Shown piece by piece: positions 1 through 9,966 of a stretch of DNA of 64,000 bases. The notes beneath the pieces were generated by a model. That model searched no databases. It saw only the letters and a program-made list of their open reading frames with translations, and had not been told where the DNA came from. Numbering within the stretch: the first letter of the stretch is position 1; every line of letters starts with the position of its first letter. Both the position numbers and the translations under genes were made by a program. Location of the stretch: contig CAICTM010000031.1 of assembly GCA_903772945.1 (NCBI GenBank), positions 1-64,000 of the forward strand, given 5' to 3'. This DNA comes from Seminavis robusta. Its lineage: Eukaryota > Bacillariophyta > Bacillariophyceae > Naviculales > Naviculaceae.

Positions 1-355
1 AATACATTTACACACAGCATTATTTGGGAGAGAGGCATGCAAGCAGATACCAATAGTACAGGCCCCCGTAATGGTCCTCAATTTCTTGCCCCTGATCCCA
101 CAGAACCTAGTCCTGAATTTCGACTGTTCTTTGCTTAAGCCTGGCCCCGGCTGGCTTCCGTAGATAATTTCCCTACTCTAAAACCCCCCTTATAGTACAG
201 GTGCAAAGGACGTCAGGAGACGGAGTGCCTACAGGACTCACTGAGTCGAGTCGAGTCGAGTCACTCAAGAGAGAAATCGAAAGAAAAGCACAGCATCAAG
301 CCGTTGCACCACAAGCCGCTATCCTGTTGTAGTCTGGCTAGCTAGCTAGTCCACG
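1..355. other. Intergenic, upstream of DIX gene
   Basis: No coding signal seen. It holds four perfect GAGTC units at 243-262 and a GCTAGCTAGCTAG run at about 338-350. The last 100 bases are presumably the promoter and 5' UTR of the gene starting at 356. Confidence 0.5.
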
Positions 356-1362
356 ATGACGACAATTCGGTAGGTTATTGACTTGCGTGTGCTGATGATG
401 AAGAGTCCAAAAGTAGGGCATTTTTGATGGGCGAGAAAGGAATTGAACATGTTGGTTCTTTTTGGGTTGACTTTGGACTTTGGGATCTTTTTGTGGTAAC
501 ATGTTTCTTGGCGTTGTCAGCACTACTTTGCTCACTCACCTCGACCATCGGTCTCTCCCACGCCAATAGCTATTTTATCCCAGAAGATGGGGATGATGAA
601 GCATATCCCAATGTCTTTCTCGCTGCAAAATCAAGGCATGCTGGGGTTCCACCAACACTTGGACAGATCCGGGATGCCTTTCCGTTGCCAGGTCGGTATC
701 ATTTCCGCTTCAAAAGCCCACTGTTTCCTGGAGGTGACCGCGACAAAGATGCAATGGCTGTGTGGATGGATTGTGTAAAGGACACTGCGCCTGTTCCCAC
801 TTGGCGTAACACTATTGTAGCAAAAGCAACTAGATTGGGCATGGAGGAAGAAGACGATGAAGATGACGAAGAATTTGTCAATGCCGGATCAGCAGCACCA
901 CCTGCCATTCCTCACTCCCATTCGGCTCCAACCCGAAACGTCTCCAGTTCGGCTCCACCCCAACAACACGCGCCTCCCCCGCAACCAGCACCCTCCCACG
1001 CCCCAGAACCATCATTGGACATTTTTGGCACTCCTGCTGCTCCGGCTTCTTCCAGTTTGTTGGATGGCCATCACCCGGCTCCTGCTCCTTCCTCGGGTGG
1101 CCTGTTGGATATAGACACACCTGTTTATGGAGGTCAAGCCGCAGGCAGCAATATGCACAACGATTTCTTGGGAATGACGGCTCCCGTCAGTACCCCACAA
1201 CAGGCGCAAACACCCGCCTTCAATAATCAACCGTATGGCCAACAACCACAGCAGCAGCAGCAACGCCAGCAACAGAGCATGCACCCAAACAACCAAAATG
1301 CTTTCGGAAACTTTAGCAATCAGCAGGGTCCTTTCGGGGGTCTGGGAACTCCTTGGAAGTAG
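356..1362 (+). CDS. DIX-domain protein with Pro/Gln-rich tail
   Basis: Two exons predicted: 356-369 and 570-1362, separated by a 200-nt intron (GTAGGT donor, AATAG acceptor), giving 268 aa. This splice joins MTTIR directly to YFIPEDGDDEAYPNVF in frame; reading through the intron instead gives an unrelated N-terminus. Residues 1-95 follow the DIX (Dishevelled/Axin) pattern: an initial beta strand, then TLGQIRDAFPLPG, YHFRFK, a VWMD strand and a final IVAKATRL strand. DIX domains polymerise head to tail through a ubiquitin-like fold. Residues about 97-110 are an acidic Glu/Asp run. The rest is disordered and rich in Pro, Ser, Ala and Gln, with LDIFG/LLDID-type short motifs and a Gln run. The domain call rests on pattern, not on a search. 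The partner and pathway are unknown, since diatoms lack canonical Wnt signalling. Confidence 0.75.
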
Positions 1363-2517
1363 CATGTTAGATCTGGCCAAATCTGAAATGGAACAATGAC
1401 AATAAATGAGGAAGGAATGGTTTGGTTGAGGCTATGTGGGCGCCGTGTATCAAAGCTGTGTGCTGCTTGCCGTTGTTTGAAAGCGGTGGGGAGCAGGTTG
1501 GATTTGGGTAGCAATTCTAGCTAGGCTAGATAAATGAACAATTTGCTTTTGCGCCTACAGCATCAAAAATCGGGCACCAGCCAGTCATGCAGCACCGGAA
1601 CTGGAAAGAACCCTCGTTGAACCAAGCTGGTGGTCGATATATATCGCATGAGTACCTACCATTCTGAAGTACTCGCGCTATGCCACTACAGCATTGTGCC
1701 ATTAGCATCGGGATTTTGATGTTACTTTCATGTACCGAATGAATAGTCTAGTCTAGAATAAGCCCACAGATTTATGTATTCCCACAACCCGGCAACCATC
1801 GGAAGCCAGAAGTGACTTGGTGCCACCAATAAGTTCCGACAGCTTGCTTCCGGTAGCCAACGACTAGCTAGCTAGCCACCAGATAGGATGATAAGCTGAG
1901 CAGCCCTGACCTCGTGCATCATTTGCTCATCAAAAGCCAGAAATGGTGCGGCGTGTCTCTAGTGATTGAACTCACTCTTCGGCTTGCTTTGAGAGTGAGT
2001 GAGAAGTATGGAGCCCAAAGGTTGGAGATTCGTGGTTGGGATACCGGTAGAGCGAGCGAGCTGCATCCTTGGAGTACCACTGTCGTAGTCTATGCAAAGC
2101 CTGGACCCCAAAATTGCCGTCTTGACAAACACAGCAGCCAGGCCCAAGCAAGTTGCTTGCTTGCCACGCTAGCTAGTAGCCTGGCAAGCTGCCCGCATGC
2201 TTGGCAACCAACCGCCACTGATTTGGGGATCCCAATAGGTTTGCAATATTTGGGATACTGGTTTCCTGCGGCTTGTTCTACGCTAGCTAGTCTTGGGAGA
2301 GTTGTCTTGTGAGTTGGTTGGGCCCCTCCCAACCTTCCTCTCAGCTCACCACCGGCCCAAGTACACGTAGCTGGGGTGAATCAAATGTTTAACGAGTGCA
2401 AAATACCCCGTTCTGAAAGAGGACACAGTTGTCACAACCCAACAGCCGCCATCCCAACACCTGGCAACATTACTCATTGATGAAGAATTTCTTTATCACA
2501 AACCATCAATCACCCTC
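1363..2517. other. Intergenic spacer
   Basis: No convincing gene seen. TAGCTAGC-type runs occur near 1864, 2168 and 2281. The 132-codon open frame at 1914-2312 lacks any recognisable domain and contains those simple repeats. Confidence 0.5.
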
Positions 2518-3276
2518 ATGACCCTCCATCGTTTCTACCTCTTGCTGATTGCATCCAGCGTGTCGTCGTCGTTACCACCCGGAGTGCACAGCCAAGCCGT
2601 GCGTGGCAAGGCTTCTATGGCCGTGGAAGTGGATGACGCAACCATGAACATGGTCCAGTACGAACTGGACGACCCCAAGTGCTTCGAGACGACCGACGAA
2701 CTCCGCGACGCCGTGGCCCAATACAAGAGCTCCAAGCAGTTTGATCCAGAATTGGCGTCGAAATACGGTTGGCCCATTGGACAGTGGTGTGTCTCCAACA
2801 TTGCCGACTTTTCCAATCTCTTTGTGAAGCATCGGTATTTCGATGAACCCCTCGACCGCTGGGACATGTCGCAAGCGACGGATCTCTCGGGCATGTTTCA
2901 GAATTGCCATTGGTTCAATCATCCATTGAACGATTGGGATGTCTCCAGTGTCACCAGCACCAGCAGATTGTTTGCATCGGCTCGAGCGTTTAATCAACCA
3001 CTCGATCACTGGAAGACGGACCGCGTCAGAGACATGTCCTACATGTTCCTCCACGCCTTTTCGTTTGACCAAAACATTCAATCCTGGAATATTGGGGCAG
3101 TGAAGAACATGGAAGGAATGTTTCGCGATGCGAGGAGCTTTGATGACGCCAATCTACAATGGGATGTCAGCCGTGTTGAGAATACCAAAATGATGGTTTC
3201 TTCCATACCGGGAGTCAGTCTCAACTTGAGAGGAGCACCACAACAACAAACAGTCATTGCAACAATGAATGGTTGA
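2518..3276 (+). CDS. Secreted BspA/DUF285-type repeat protein
   Basis: 252 aa, single exon. The start ATG at 2518 gives a signal peptide (hydrophobic FYLLLIASSVSSSLP, likely cleavage near VHSQA, residue 27). From residue about 83 to 220 there are six units of 25 residues with the DUF285 (BspA-like leucine-rich variant) signature: W-D-hydrophobic-S-x-V/A-x-x-hydrophobic, then a G/S-MF core and F-N/D-x-x-hydrophobic. The WDMS, WDVS, WNIG and WDVS turns are easily seen. Families with this repeat are surface or secreted proteins, and large expansions occur in diatoms as well as in mycoplasmas and gut bacteria. The most likely role is extracellular protein-protein or adhesion contact. No membrane anchor follows, so it is predicted to be released. 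The repeat family is fairly sure; the function is inferred only from family habits. Confidence 0.85.
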   Translation: MTLHRFYLLLIASSVSSSLPPGVHSQAVRGKASMAVEVDDATMNMVQYELDDPKCFETTDELRDAVAQYKSSKQFDPELASKYGWPIGQWCVSNIADFSNLFVKHRYFDEPLDRWDMSQATDLSGMFQNCHWFNHPLNDWDVSSVTSTSRLFASARAFNQPLDHWKTDRVRDMSYMFLHAFSFDQNIQSWNIGAVKNMEGMFRDARSFDDANLQWDVSRVENTKMMVSSIPGVSLNLRGAPQQQTVIATMNG

Positions 3277-4458
3277 AGAAGAAGAAAACCGAATTGCAGG
3301 TTGGAAATCTGCTAGAATGAAGCAATGTAACAGTAGTATCACACAATTCATAATCTGAATTCGTTCCAGGTTTGGTGTGCGACAGCAACGTATTGGAGTT
3401 ATGCATAGCTTTCTGTCTGGAGCGCCCATTGCAACAAAAACGAACGAGTTGACGATGTTATTTGGTAGAAAACGTAGCAACAGATCCTCACCGGTACGAA
3501 CATGAGCTCGCTAGTAGATGCATGGTAGAGAAACACTGGTATGGATGAGGAATTTCAATTTCAAAAGCCAACGTTTTCTCCTGTGCGTAGGCTACTCCCG
3601 GGGAAGCGTCTCAGCCTAATCTCTAGCCATGCTTTCAGGAGGAGGCTGCGAAAGCTTGGGAGACGGATTCACTGCTCGAGCAAGGGCAACGCTCAATTGG
3701 GCAGAGACAATACGGTAGGATCAAACCACAGAGCAGGGCTTGCTTAGACCACTTCATGGCCAGAAGGTGGGAGAGCCGTTGGAGAACGGCGGTAGCTAGG
3801 GTGGTTGCAGCATGCAAGAGAGAGCATTCCCGGTCAAGCAACGTGCTATACGAATAAGACAGAGAATGGTAGCTCCCCGTTGCTCTCGGCAATGAAAGCA
3901 TGAGCACGCGGCTAACCCTCAGCTACGGTACAGCCATGCACAACCACACATCGCGAAGATAACAGAGCGAACCTTTGTTGGGCTTGTGCAACCGCGGTGC
4001 CGTCTTCCAATCTAGCTAGCTAGCCAGGAGCTTCCAAGGTCCAGGGGCAGTGCTGGGCTGGCACGGTCAGCTGTAGTTTGTAAGAAGTTACAATTTACAA
4101 AGAGGATCATCATCTATTTCTTAACAAGTTTACTTTTTAGGATTGCAGACTGATTCAGGTACTGTTTTGGATTGTTGGCATTCACCTATTGTTTTGTCTT
4201 GGGCACTCTGGTTGTGATGGCTACACAAATAAATGCAATGCCATCAGTCACCCAGCCGCCCCCAGCCGACCAACCTCATAATTACTGTATGACAAGACCT
4301 TGAATCAATGGCAAGAATTGTTGTTTGTTTGTAAAAATGATCTTGCAAGATCATGGCCTCCATCGCAAAGTACCAGTAGTAGTCTCCTAGCTAGCAATCC
4401 GTTCTTCTTCTTTTCCTCTTCCATTTCAAATTGATTCGATTCATTCATAATATTATGA
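3277..4458. other. Intergenic spacer
   Basis: No supported gene. A TAGCTAGCTAGC run lies near 4014. Short open frames on both strands lack domains and look random. Confidence 0.5.
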
Positions 4459-4863
4459 TCACGACAATGCAGCCAGAAAGAAAGAAGCAATCCACTCATG
4501 CTGTTCGTCATCGGTAGCATTCTTCCAAATTTCCTGTTGCTCGGGTGTCCCGTGCTGGTTCATGATGAGGTTATCGACTTGCTTGTGCAGCTCGTGGGAC
4601 ATTTCATCGGCTTTGGCCGCACTGGGATTTTCTAGACGCTTGGTTTCGTCCGAGGAGATGAGATCTTCCATGGCTCTATACAGAGGAGTACCGGGAAGAC
4701 CCCACACGGACGACTTGGATAAGGGTTCCACTGCTGCCGGTTCTGTACCGTCGTCTCCTTCGACCGACGAGAGAGAGTCATCGTCTCGTTTCGAAATCAA
4801 ACAGACATCACTGTTGTCACAATCACCATCGGCAGTAGTCGACTCGTAGTCTTTCTCGCTCAT
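4459..4863 (-). CDS. Small acidic hypothetical protein
   Basis: 134 aa, start ATG at 4863. I do not recognise a family. The first 50 residues are rich in Asp, Glu and Ser and probably disordered. A more structured second half (about 50-134) contains GLPGTPLYRAMEDLI, then an amphipathic stretch with KADEMSHELHKQVDNLI, and ends in WIASFFLAALS. No signal peptide or membrane span precedes it. It lies head to head with the LON-domain gene, with about 440 bases between the two starts, so a shared bidirectional promoter is possible. Codon bias and the ordered composition of the second half suggest a real gene, but there is no functional clue. Confidence 0.6.
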   Translation of the reverse strand: MSEKDYESTTADGDCDNSDVCLISKRDDDSLSSVEGDDGTEPAAVEPLSKSSVWGLPGTPLYRAMEDLISSDETKRLENPSAAKADEMSHELHKQVDNLIMNQHGTPEQQEIWKNATDDEQHEWIASFFLAALS

Positions 4864-5304
4864 TTTGTTTGATTGATTTGCTTTCAGTTATTATTGGGGT
4901 GGGGAGCTAAAAGAGAGGAGAGTGCTTGGCAGACAGAGAGGCAGAGGAGAGTGCAGTAAAAGATACAGCACCTGTTATAAATAGAGGTCTTCCGGGCAGG
5001 GTCTCCAAGCAACTGGACATGGAGCTCCCTGTTGTGGTAACACTGCGGTCATTGCCGATGGCTGGTGGTCGCAGCCCTGGCAAAGGATATTGATCCCGAG
5101 CGGGACTCAAATCTAAAACGAATGATAAATCACGATGATGACGGAAGCCTCATTTTTCTCTTCTTTTTGGATCTCTGACTCAGACTCAGATCTTTTTGCG
5201 CTGCTCCCTCTCTTGCTTTTCTCATTATTTTCGTTGTGCCTTTGAATAGAGTAACCCAGGTATACCACAGTTAGTCTAGCTAGTTGTTACTATTAGTTGT
5301 AGAG
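4864..5304. promoter_or_regulatory. Divergent intergenic region
   Basis: About 440 bases between two head-to-head starts. They must contain the promoters of both the acidic protein (minus) and the LON-domain protein (plus). CTAGCTAG lies just before the plus-strand start. I see no clear TATA box. Confidence 0.35.
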
Positions 5305-6816
5305 ATGACAATGCTCTGGTTATCAGTGGCATGTATCCTCCTGGAGATCTGCTTTCTGAGGATACCCAAAGTGGAAGGATTCTCACTGTTCCCTCCACAA
5401 CTTAACCCTTCTCTAAAATCCTGTCTTCGCCGTGACAGAGCCACATCCACCACTTCCACCACCTCCACCAGGCTGATGCAATCTAACGATGACAAAGAGG
5501 ATGACGACGAAGAACGACGTATGGAAATGGTACGACAGCTGCAAAAGACATTTTATCAATCCACCGCCACAACAAGTAGTGATGAAGACAAAGACGAAGG
5601 ACCGTATCTGGAACCCGAAACAGGTCGCATGATGCATCTGCCCTTATGGCGCGTAGGATGGATCGAAGTACCGGGACGGGCCAATTGTTTGAACGTGCAC
5701 GAAGGTCACTATACGAACATGTTTGAAAAGATTCTAGCGACGCCCAAAGAAGAAAATGGCTGGTATTTTGGACATTTGCACTTGCCGGGCGGAACCAAAG
5801 CATCTCGCAGCAATGAACCCCAATTTGCACTCAAAACGTGGCAAGAAGAATGTCAAGACGACACGCGATTTGACATTCCAGAACGATCGGCCGTGGTGGG
5901 CACATTGATGCGGATTGCCGATTATCGACGCATCCAAGACGGACGCTTGGTCATTCTGGTGCATGCACTGGAACGGTTCGTCGTGGATACCGTCGTGCAA
6001 TCGTTCCCCCATGGTGTGGCCCATGTACAGATATTACCCGATACAGACTTGTGGATGTCGGACGCTACGAGCAAAATGGACGAGAACTTTGCCAAGGTGA
6101 AACGAGCCAAGGCCGTGGCGGACGCCTTTTCGTATTATCACGACTACGAATGTGATCCCAGCATCGTTCTGGCATTGCCACAAGATACGGAATATATGAA
6201 GGCACAAGATATCTTTGGAGTCGAGATTGCCAAGTGCCTTCCATTTGCCTTTCTCGCCGAACAAGATACTCTACTGCCAGAGCCAGAACAACAACCAGAA
6301 GAAGCAGAAGAAGCTTCCTTCGCCGGCGGCACCCCCTTGTTGGAAGACCTGTTGCAGCGAGACCTCATTTTACGCAATCCGCCACCTGTCGTCGGTATCA
6401 AGAGTCTATTGCTGCCAGATCCAACAATGAATGATGATGACGAAGGCAACCAATCTGCTCCAACGACGGACGATCTGGAACGACTCGTCTGGCAAAACTT
6501 GCAAGACTTGTGCCGTGCCGCACGCTATAAATTACCGCTGGAAATTGCCCGTCTCAAACCACCCGGCATGGAGGATGTATTGCCAACAGAACAACCCCAA
6601 ACAATCGAACATTCCGTGTCGACCAAATATCCCAAAGCACGACGGCAGTGGCGGCTGAGCTTTCATGTCGCCAGCCAATTGGAGAACATCAGTTCGGAAG
6701 GTGTCATGGAACTGCGACACAAAATGCTCATGACGCCATCGACACGCTACCGATTGGCGGCCCTTGTGGAACGACTCCAAGACATTAACAACACGTACAT
6801 GGGACAATTTGAATGA
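5305..6816 (+). CDS. LON N-terminal-domain protein, probably plastid
   Basis: 503 aa from the first ATG at 5305; an upstream in-frame TTG is not needed. The N-terminus has a hydrophobic signal (WLSVACILLEICFL) followed by VEGF-SLFPP, resembling the diatom plastid leader in which Phe sits at +1 of the signal cleavage site. A Ser/Thr-rich transit-like stretch follows. From about residue 108 there is the LON substrate-binding (PUA-like) fold: LPLWRVGWIEVPG, HEGHYTNMFEKIL, then GTLMRIADYRRIQDGRLVIL and ALERFVV, the strongest match. The AAA+ and Ser-Lys protease domains of full Lon are absent. The rest (about 330-503) is lineage-specific and ends in a helical region. Stand-alone LON-domain proteins occur in plants, algae and bacteria and may bind protein substrates. 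The domain call is good; plastid location is inferred from the leader. Confidence 0.8.
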   Translation: MTMLWLSVACILLEICFLRIPKVEGFSLFPPQLNPSLKSCLRRDRATSTTSTTSTRLMQSNDDKEDDDEERRMEMVRQLQKTFYQSTATTSSDEDKDEGPYLEPETGRMMHLPLWRVGWIEVPGRANCLNVHEGHYTNMFEKILATPKEENGWYFGHLHLPGGTKASRSNEPQFALKTWQEECQDDTRFDIPERSAVVGTLMRIADYRRIQDGRLVILVHALERFVVDTVVQSFPHGVAHVQILPDTDLWMSDATSKMDENFAKVKRAKAVADAFSYYHDYECDPSIVLALPQDTEYMKAQDIFGVEIAKCLPFAFLAEQDTLLPEPEQQPEEAEEASFAGGTPLLEDLLQRDLILRNPPPVVGIKSLLLPDPTMNDDDEGNQSAPTTDDLERLVWQNLQDLCRAARYKLPLEIARLKPPGMEDVLPTEQPQTIEHSVSTKYPKARRQWRLSFHVASQLENISSEGVMELRHKMLMTPSTRYRLAALVERLQDINNTYMGQFE

Positions 6817-7506
6817 GTGAGTGAGTGAATGCAAAGGGAATGCATTGCAACAATCTGCGTGAACTATAGCGATTTTGACGCAAGGTGGGTTTGCTTGACG
6901 CAGGGTGCGTTGGACAGGAATTATTCTTGTCATGGCTGGATGAGGCGGACGTGCCAGTTGTCGCCAAGGTCAGTGGCCTCATGTTGGAAGATTGAAGTAG
7001 TGAAGACAAGAGCTCTTCTGCGGTCTAGCTAGCTCTCTGTGGCGCCTCTTCAATTTCAATCCACTATCGGTATCCTCCAGCTGCACGGCGTTGCACCTGG
7101 GAGACGCCATCATGAGAAGTAAGCCGCAGCTCAAATCGAAAGAGGAACCACCCAACGCCCCAAGGGTACTTCCTCAAACTCTGACTCGAGTCAGCCATAG
7201 TGGAAGGCCAACATCTTCGAAAGCACTTTGTAGATTTCGTGTTTAAAACTAGTATTGGTGACGGAGCATGTTTAACGCGAGGGGGGTCAAGTATTGTTTA
7301 TCTCTACCGTATAGTGGCATGGATGAGCAGCTAGCTACCAAAAATGTGGAGGGATTTTGCCAAGTTGCACTGTGTGAGCTGGAGGAGATCAAGTAACGGC
7401 TTGGAATTTGGAGCAAAAGAAAGGAGCGGTGTGTGTTGTGGTAAGCTGGAAGAAACTAGTTGGAGGAGAGAGAAGATGTCAGGACTAGTGCCTCGTTTCC
7501 ATGGGA
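6817..7506. other. Intergenic spacer before the transposon block
   Basis: No supported gene. It ends at a palindrome-bearing sequence (about 7507-7530) that may be an edge of the neighbouring mobile element. Confidence 0.45.
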
Positions 7507-7530
7507 AAAAATGGCGGTACCGCCACAAGG
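7507..7530. repeat. Palindrome repeat, left copy
   Basis: AAAATGGCGGTACCGCCACA with a 14-nt perfect palindrome TGGCGGTACCGCCA. The same 20 nt, inverted, occurs at about 17266-17285, and a looser copy lies at 17463-17485. This could be a terminal inverted repeat of a large element spanning the piggyBac gene, but no matching TTAA target duplication is seen at the edges. Confidence 0.4.
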
Positions 7531-7686
7531 CGGGTGCTCTAATATAGACAACAACCAACCGACCAAAACCTTTCATAAAGAGCTCTGTAGTCAAAAGAAA
7601 CAATGCATTAGACGATGGCAACAGAAGGATTAGCATGTCGGGTTTTCCTGCGTACCTGTCGACTGTGTTGACTGAAAGCAGTGATC

Positions 7687-8640
7687 CTACGGGGCAGAGG
7701 TTGGATGCAGATCTTTCCAATGCTCCAAGGGCCAATGAGCATCACAATAGAACATGCCCCTTACTCGCCTTCCATTGGCATTGTAAGCTTCACTCATGCA
7801 TGCTTGATTGCCACACAACCAATGGGTTTCTTTCCTGCAACCATCAGCACGGCACGTTCGCCGTTTTGGTCTGCCAGATGCTTGGAGATCTGGGTTGACA
7901 ATCCTTGTGTGGCCATTGGAAAGATCCTCAATTGTGGTAGCAACTGAAATAGGAGATATGCCATCGGCAGCAGGAACACCATTGCCAGTTGGCACTTCGA
8001 CTGTCAACACTGGAGTCGGCATCAGGTTCAAATTGTCGTCAGCTTCGATTGTATCAGGAAACTTGTTTCGAAGGCAATCACTAGCAACTCGGTCGGCAAA
8101 CCCTACAACGGTCATTTCCTTTGCTTTGTCATCGGCAACATGATGACGAAAGGCTTTCCAGCAGTCAGTCACCGTCATACTGATGAGGGTGGTACCCAAC
8201 CGAAACCAACAGTCATGTGTCACCCATCTCTTTTCCATCTTGAGCTCACCTTGTCGAGCATGGTTGTGCGTGTCGATGACGTTGCTTTTGATAAAGTACT
8301 CACTGATGACCTGTGGCCTTTCAACCTCACGATAGCAGACATTGCCGATACTATCGGCAAACTTCGCGACATAAGGCTTCCCTGGCTTTGTTGAGCCAGC
8401 ATTCTTCGTAGCAAGAAAGCAGAGCACCTTCCGACTGTTATATTTGTATCCAATGGCCAACATGTGTTGTCCATTCTTGGGACTCCGACACTCCATCACA
8501 AGGGAAGAACCACTGCTCCAACCTTCATCTTGGCTTCCAATTCTGCTTTGGGAAAGAGTCGATAGTTTGACTTCATTGCCCCACAATAGTTGTGGCCTTT
8601 CTCGGAGAGCCACTCCACAACAGGCACACTTGTGAACCAT
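7687..8640 (-). pseudogene. piggyBac transposase, C-terminal part
   Basis: Open frame holding the end of the DDE fold and the Cys-rich tail; the homologous part begins near 8520. Visible blocks are RSPKNGQHMLAIGYKYN, KVLCFLATKNAGST, a KRWVTHDCWFRLGTTL segment and the third Asp in TVTDCWKAF. These are followed by a linker and the metal-binding cluster RRTCRADGC, HWLCGNQAC, MFYCDAHW. It is in a different frame from the core at 8496-9541: one single-base indel near 8510 separates KMK from GWSSGSSLVM. There is no evidence of a splice site there. The sequence before residue about 38 of this open frame is out-of-frame noise. Confidence 0.8.
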
Positions 8641-9541
8641 GAGTCTCCAATGAAGTACTCAGACTTGTTGTCCAATGCGGCTTGCTTTCTGGATCGCCAC
8701 TTCTTTCCACAGTGCACAGCTGCTTCGATCAGTCGGAAAGTGCAGGCAACTGTCCCACCGAACTCGCCACCGTATTTCTTTGCCTTCATTGCTTTCTCGC
8801 CCTCCTGGATTTCACAGTGGAGGATGATACCAGTGGAGGAGCAAGCAACAGTCTTGAATTCGGTTCCAAGAGGCTCTGGCTTCCTACAAATCCATGAGAT
8901 GTGTGGCAAGCCACCAAACTTTGTGGTGCGCGGACACCAAGCACTCATCGTCTCATCCATAACCTTCTTCAACGATGCTGCCACCCACAATGAACGGACC
9001 AAGTTGTAGCCATTGACCATGCCCCTAATCATGTGCCAGGGATCACCATCGTCTTCGGCATCCTTGTCTTGGAAACCATAAGGAAAGACTTGTCGTAGGT
9101 CTCTGAATCGATACTCAGGCATGACTTCCTTGCCATCGATTCCATAATTGATGGGCTCTGTTGCCGTCCAGATATCTCTGTCCTTTTCCCAGAGCAGGTG
9201 GCCACCAAGTCGATGAGCAGAAGCAGCAATCAAAAGCCCGACGAACACCCAAAACTCGCGCTTGGTAACCTTTCGGATAACATGGAAGCTTTTCTTTTTC
9301 TTTTTCTTCGTCTCTTCATTCACCGCATCAATCCGATCATTGATCTGAGCTCGTTGAGCATTCCAGTTTCCGGGCCAAAGTTTCATTAGCAGCTTCAAGA
9401 AGGGATACCCATAGGCATGATTCTCTTTGGCAACACGATCAGGCTGGAATTGGTTGAAATCAAAGTACGTGAGACCAACATCGGGGTACTCTTGATCCAT
9501 TGGGTCAAAGTCCGGCTCAGAGTGCTCAATCACTTTCCATT
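8496..9541 (-). pseudogene. piggyBac transposase, catalytic core part
   Basis: Encodes the N-terminal part of the DDE domain, from WKVIEHSEPDFDP to SNYRLFPKAELEAK. The VTKREFWVFVGLLIAASAHR helix, then PEYRFRDLRQVFP, the first catalytic Asp (VMDETMSAWCPR), an IQEGEKAMKAKKY stretch and the second Asp (YFIGDSWFTSVPVVEWL) are all seen. Upstream it is cut by the 5' LTR at 9542; codons beyond 9541 come from the retrotransposon and are not part of this gene. Confidence 0.85.
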
Positions 9542-9966
9542 TGCAATACACGGCTCTTAGCCTTATTCGCGACTCGATCCTAGATAGGGTTTGAGTTCGA
9601 CTCATGACTGAGTCTCCGAATCTCTCGTGAATAGTCATTGAGACAGGGTTCTCAATGACCGCTCTAGTCATACTAGGTTGATGATGAAACATCGCTCTAG
9701 ATATTTAGCCAGCGTGGAGTACTTCCACGCTACTAGATAAATGCAACGAATCTTCCACGCGTTCCGTTTTTGGATCGTGAGTGAGTAGGATTGCTAACCG
9801 CAACCTACTCTACACACACTACAGTCTCCCCGGGATTCAGATCTACGATCCTTTGATGTGGATCTCTCTCTGATTAGTTTTCATAGCTTTCTAATCCTCT
9901 CATAACTTTCATTCTCTCAACCACAAAACACTCAAAGATCTTTACACTAGCTTTTAGCGTAGTGCA
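9542..9966 (+). repeat. 5' LTR of the Gypsy element
   Basis: 425 bp with TG...CA ends, near-identical to 13503-13921. A related, shorter copy lies inverted at about 49648-50004, showing that the family is dispersed in this genome. Confidence 0.88.

Noticed and set aside
1914-2312. 132-codon open frame
   Set aside because: Contains TAGCTAGC background, no domain, no signal, and unlikely composition. It is probably chance.
7331-7735. 134-codon minus-strand open frame downstream of the transposase
   Set aside because: Overlaps the transposase tail in another frame and has no recognisable content.
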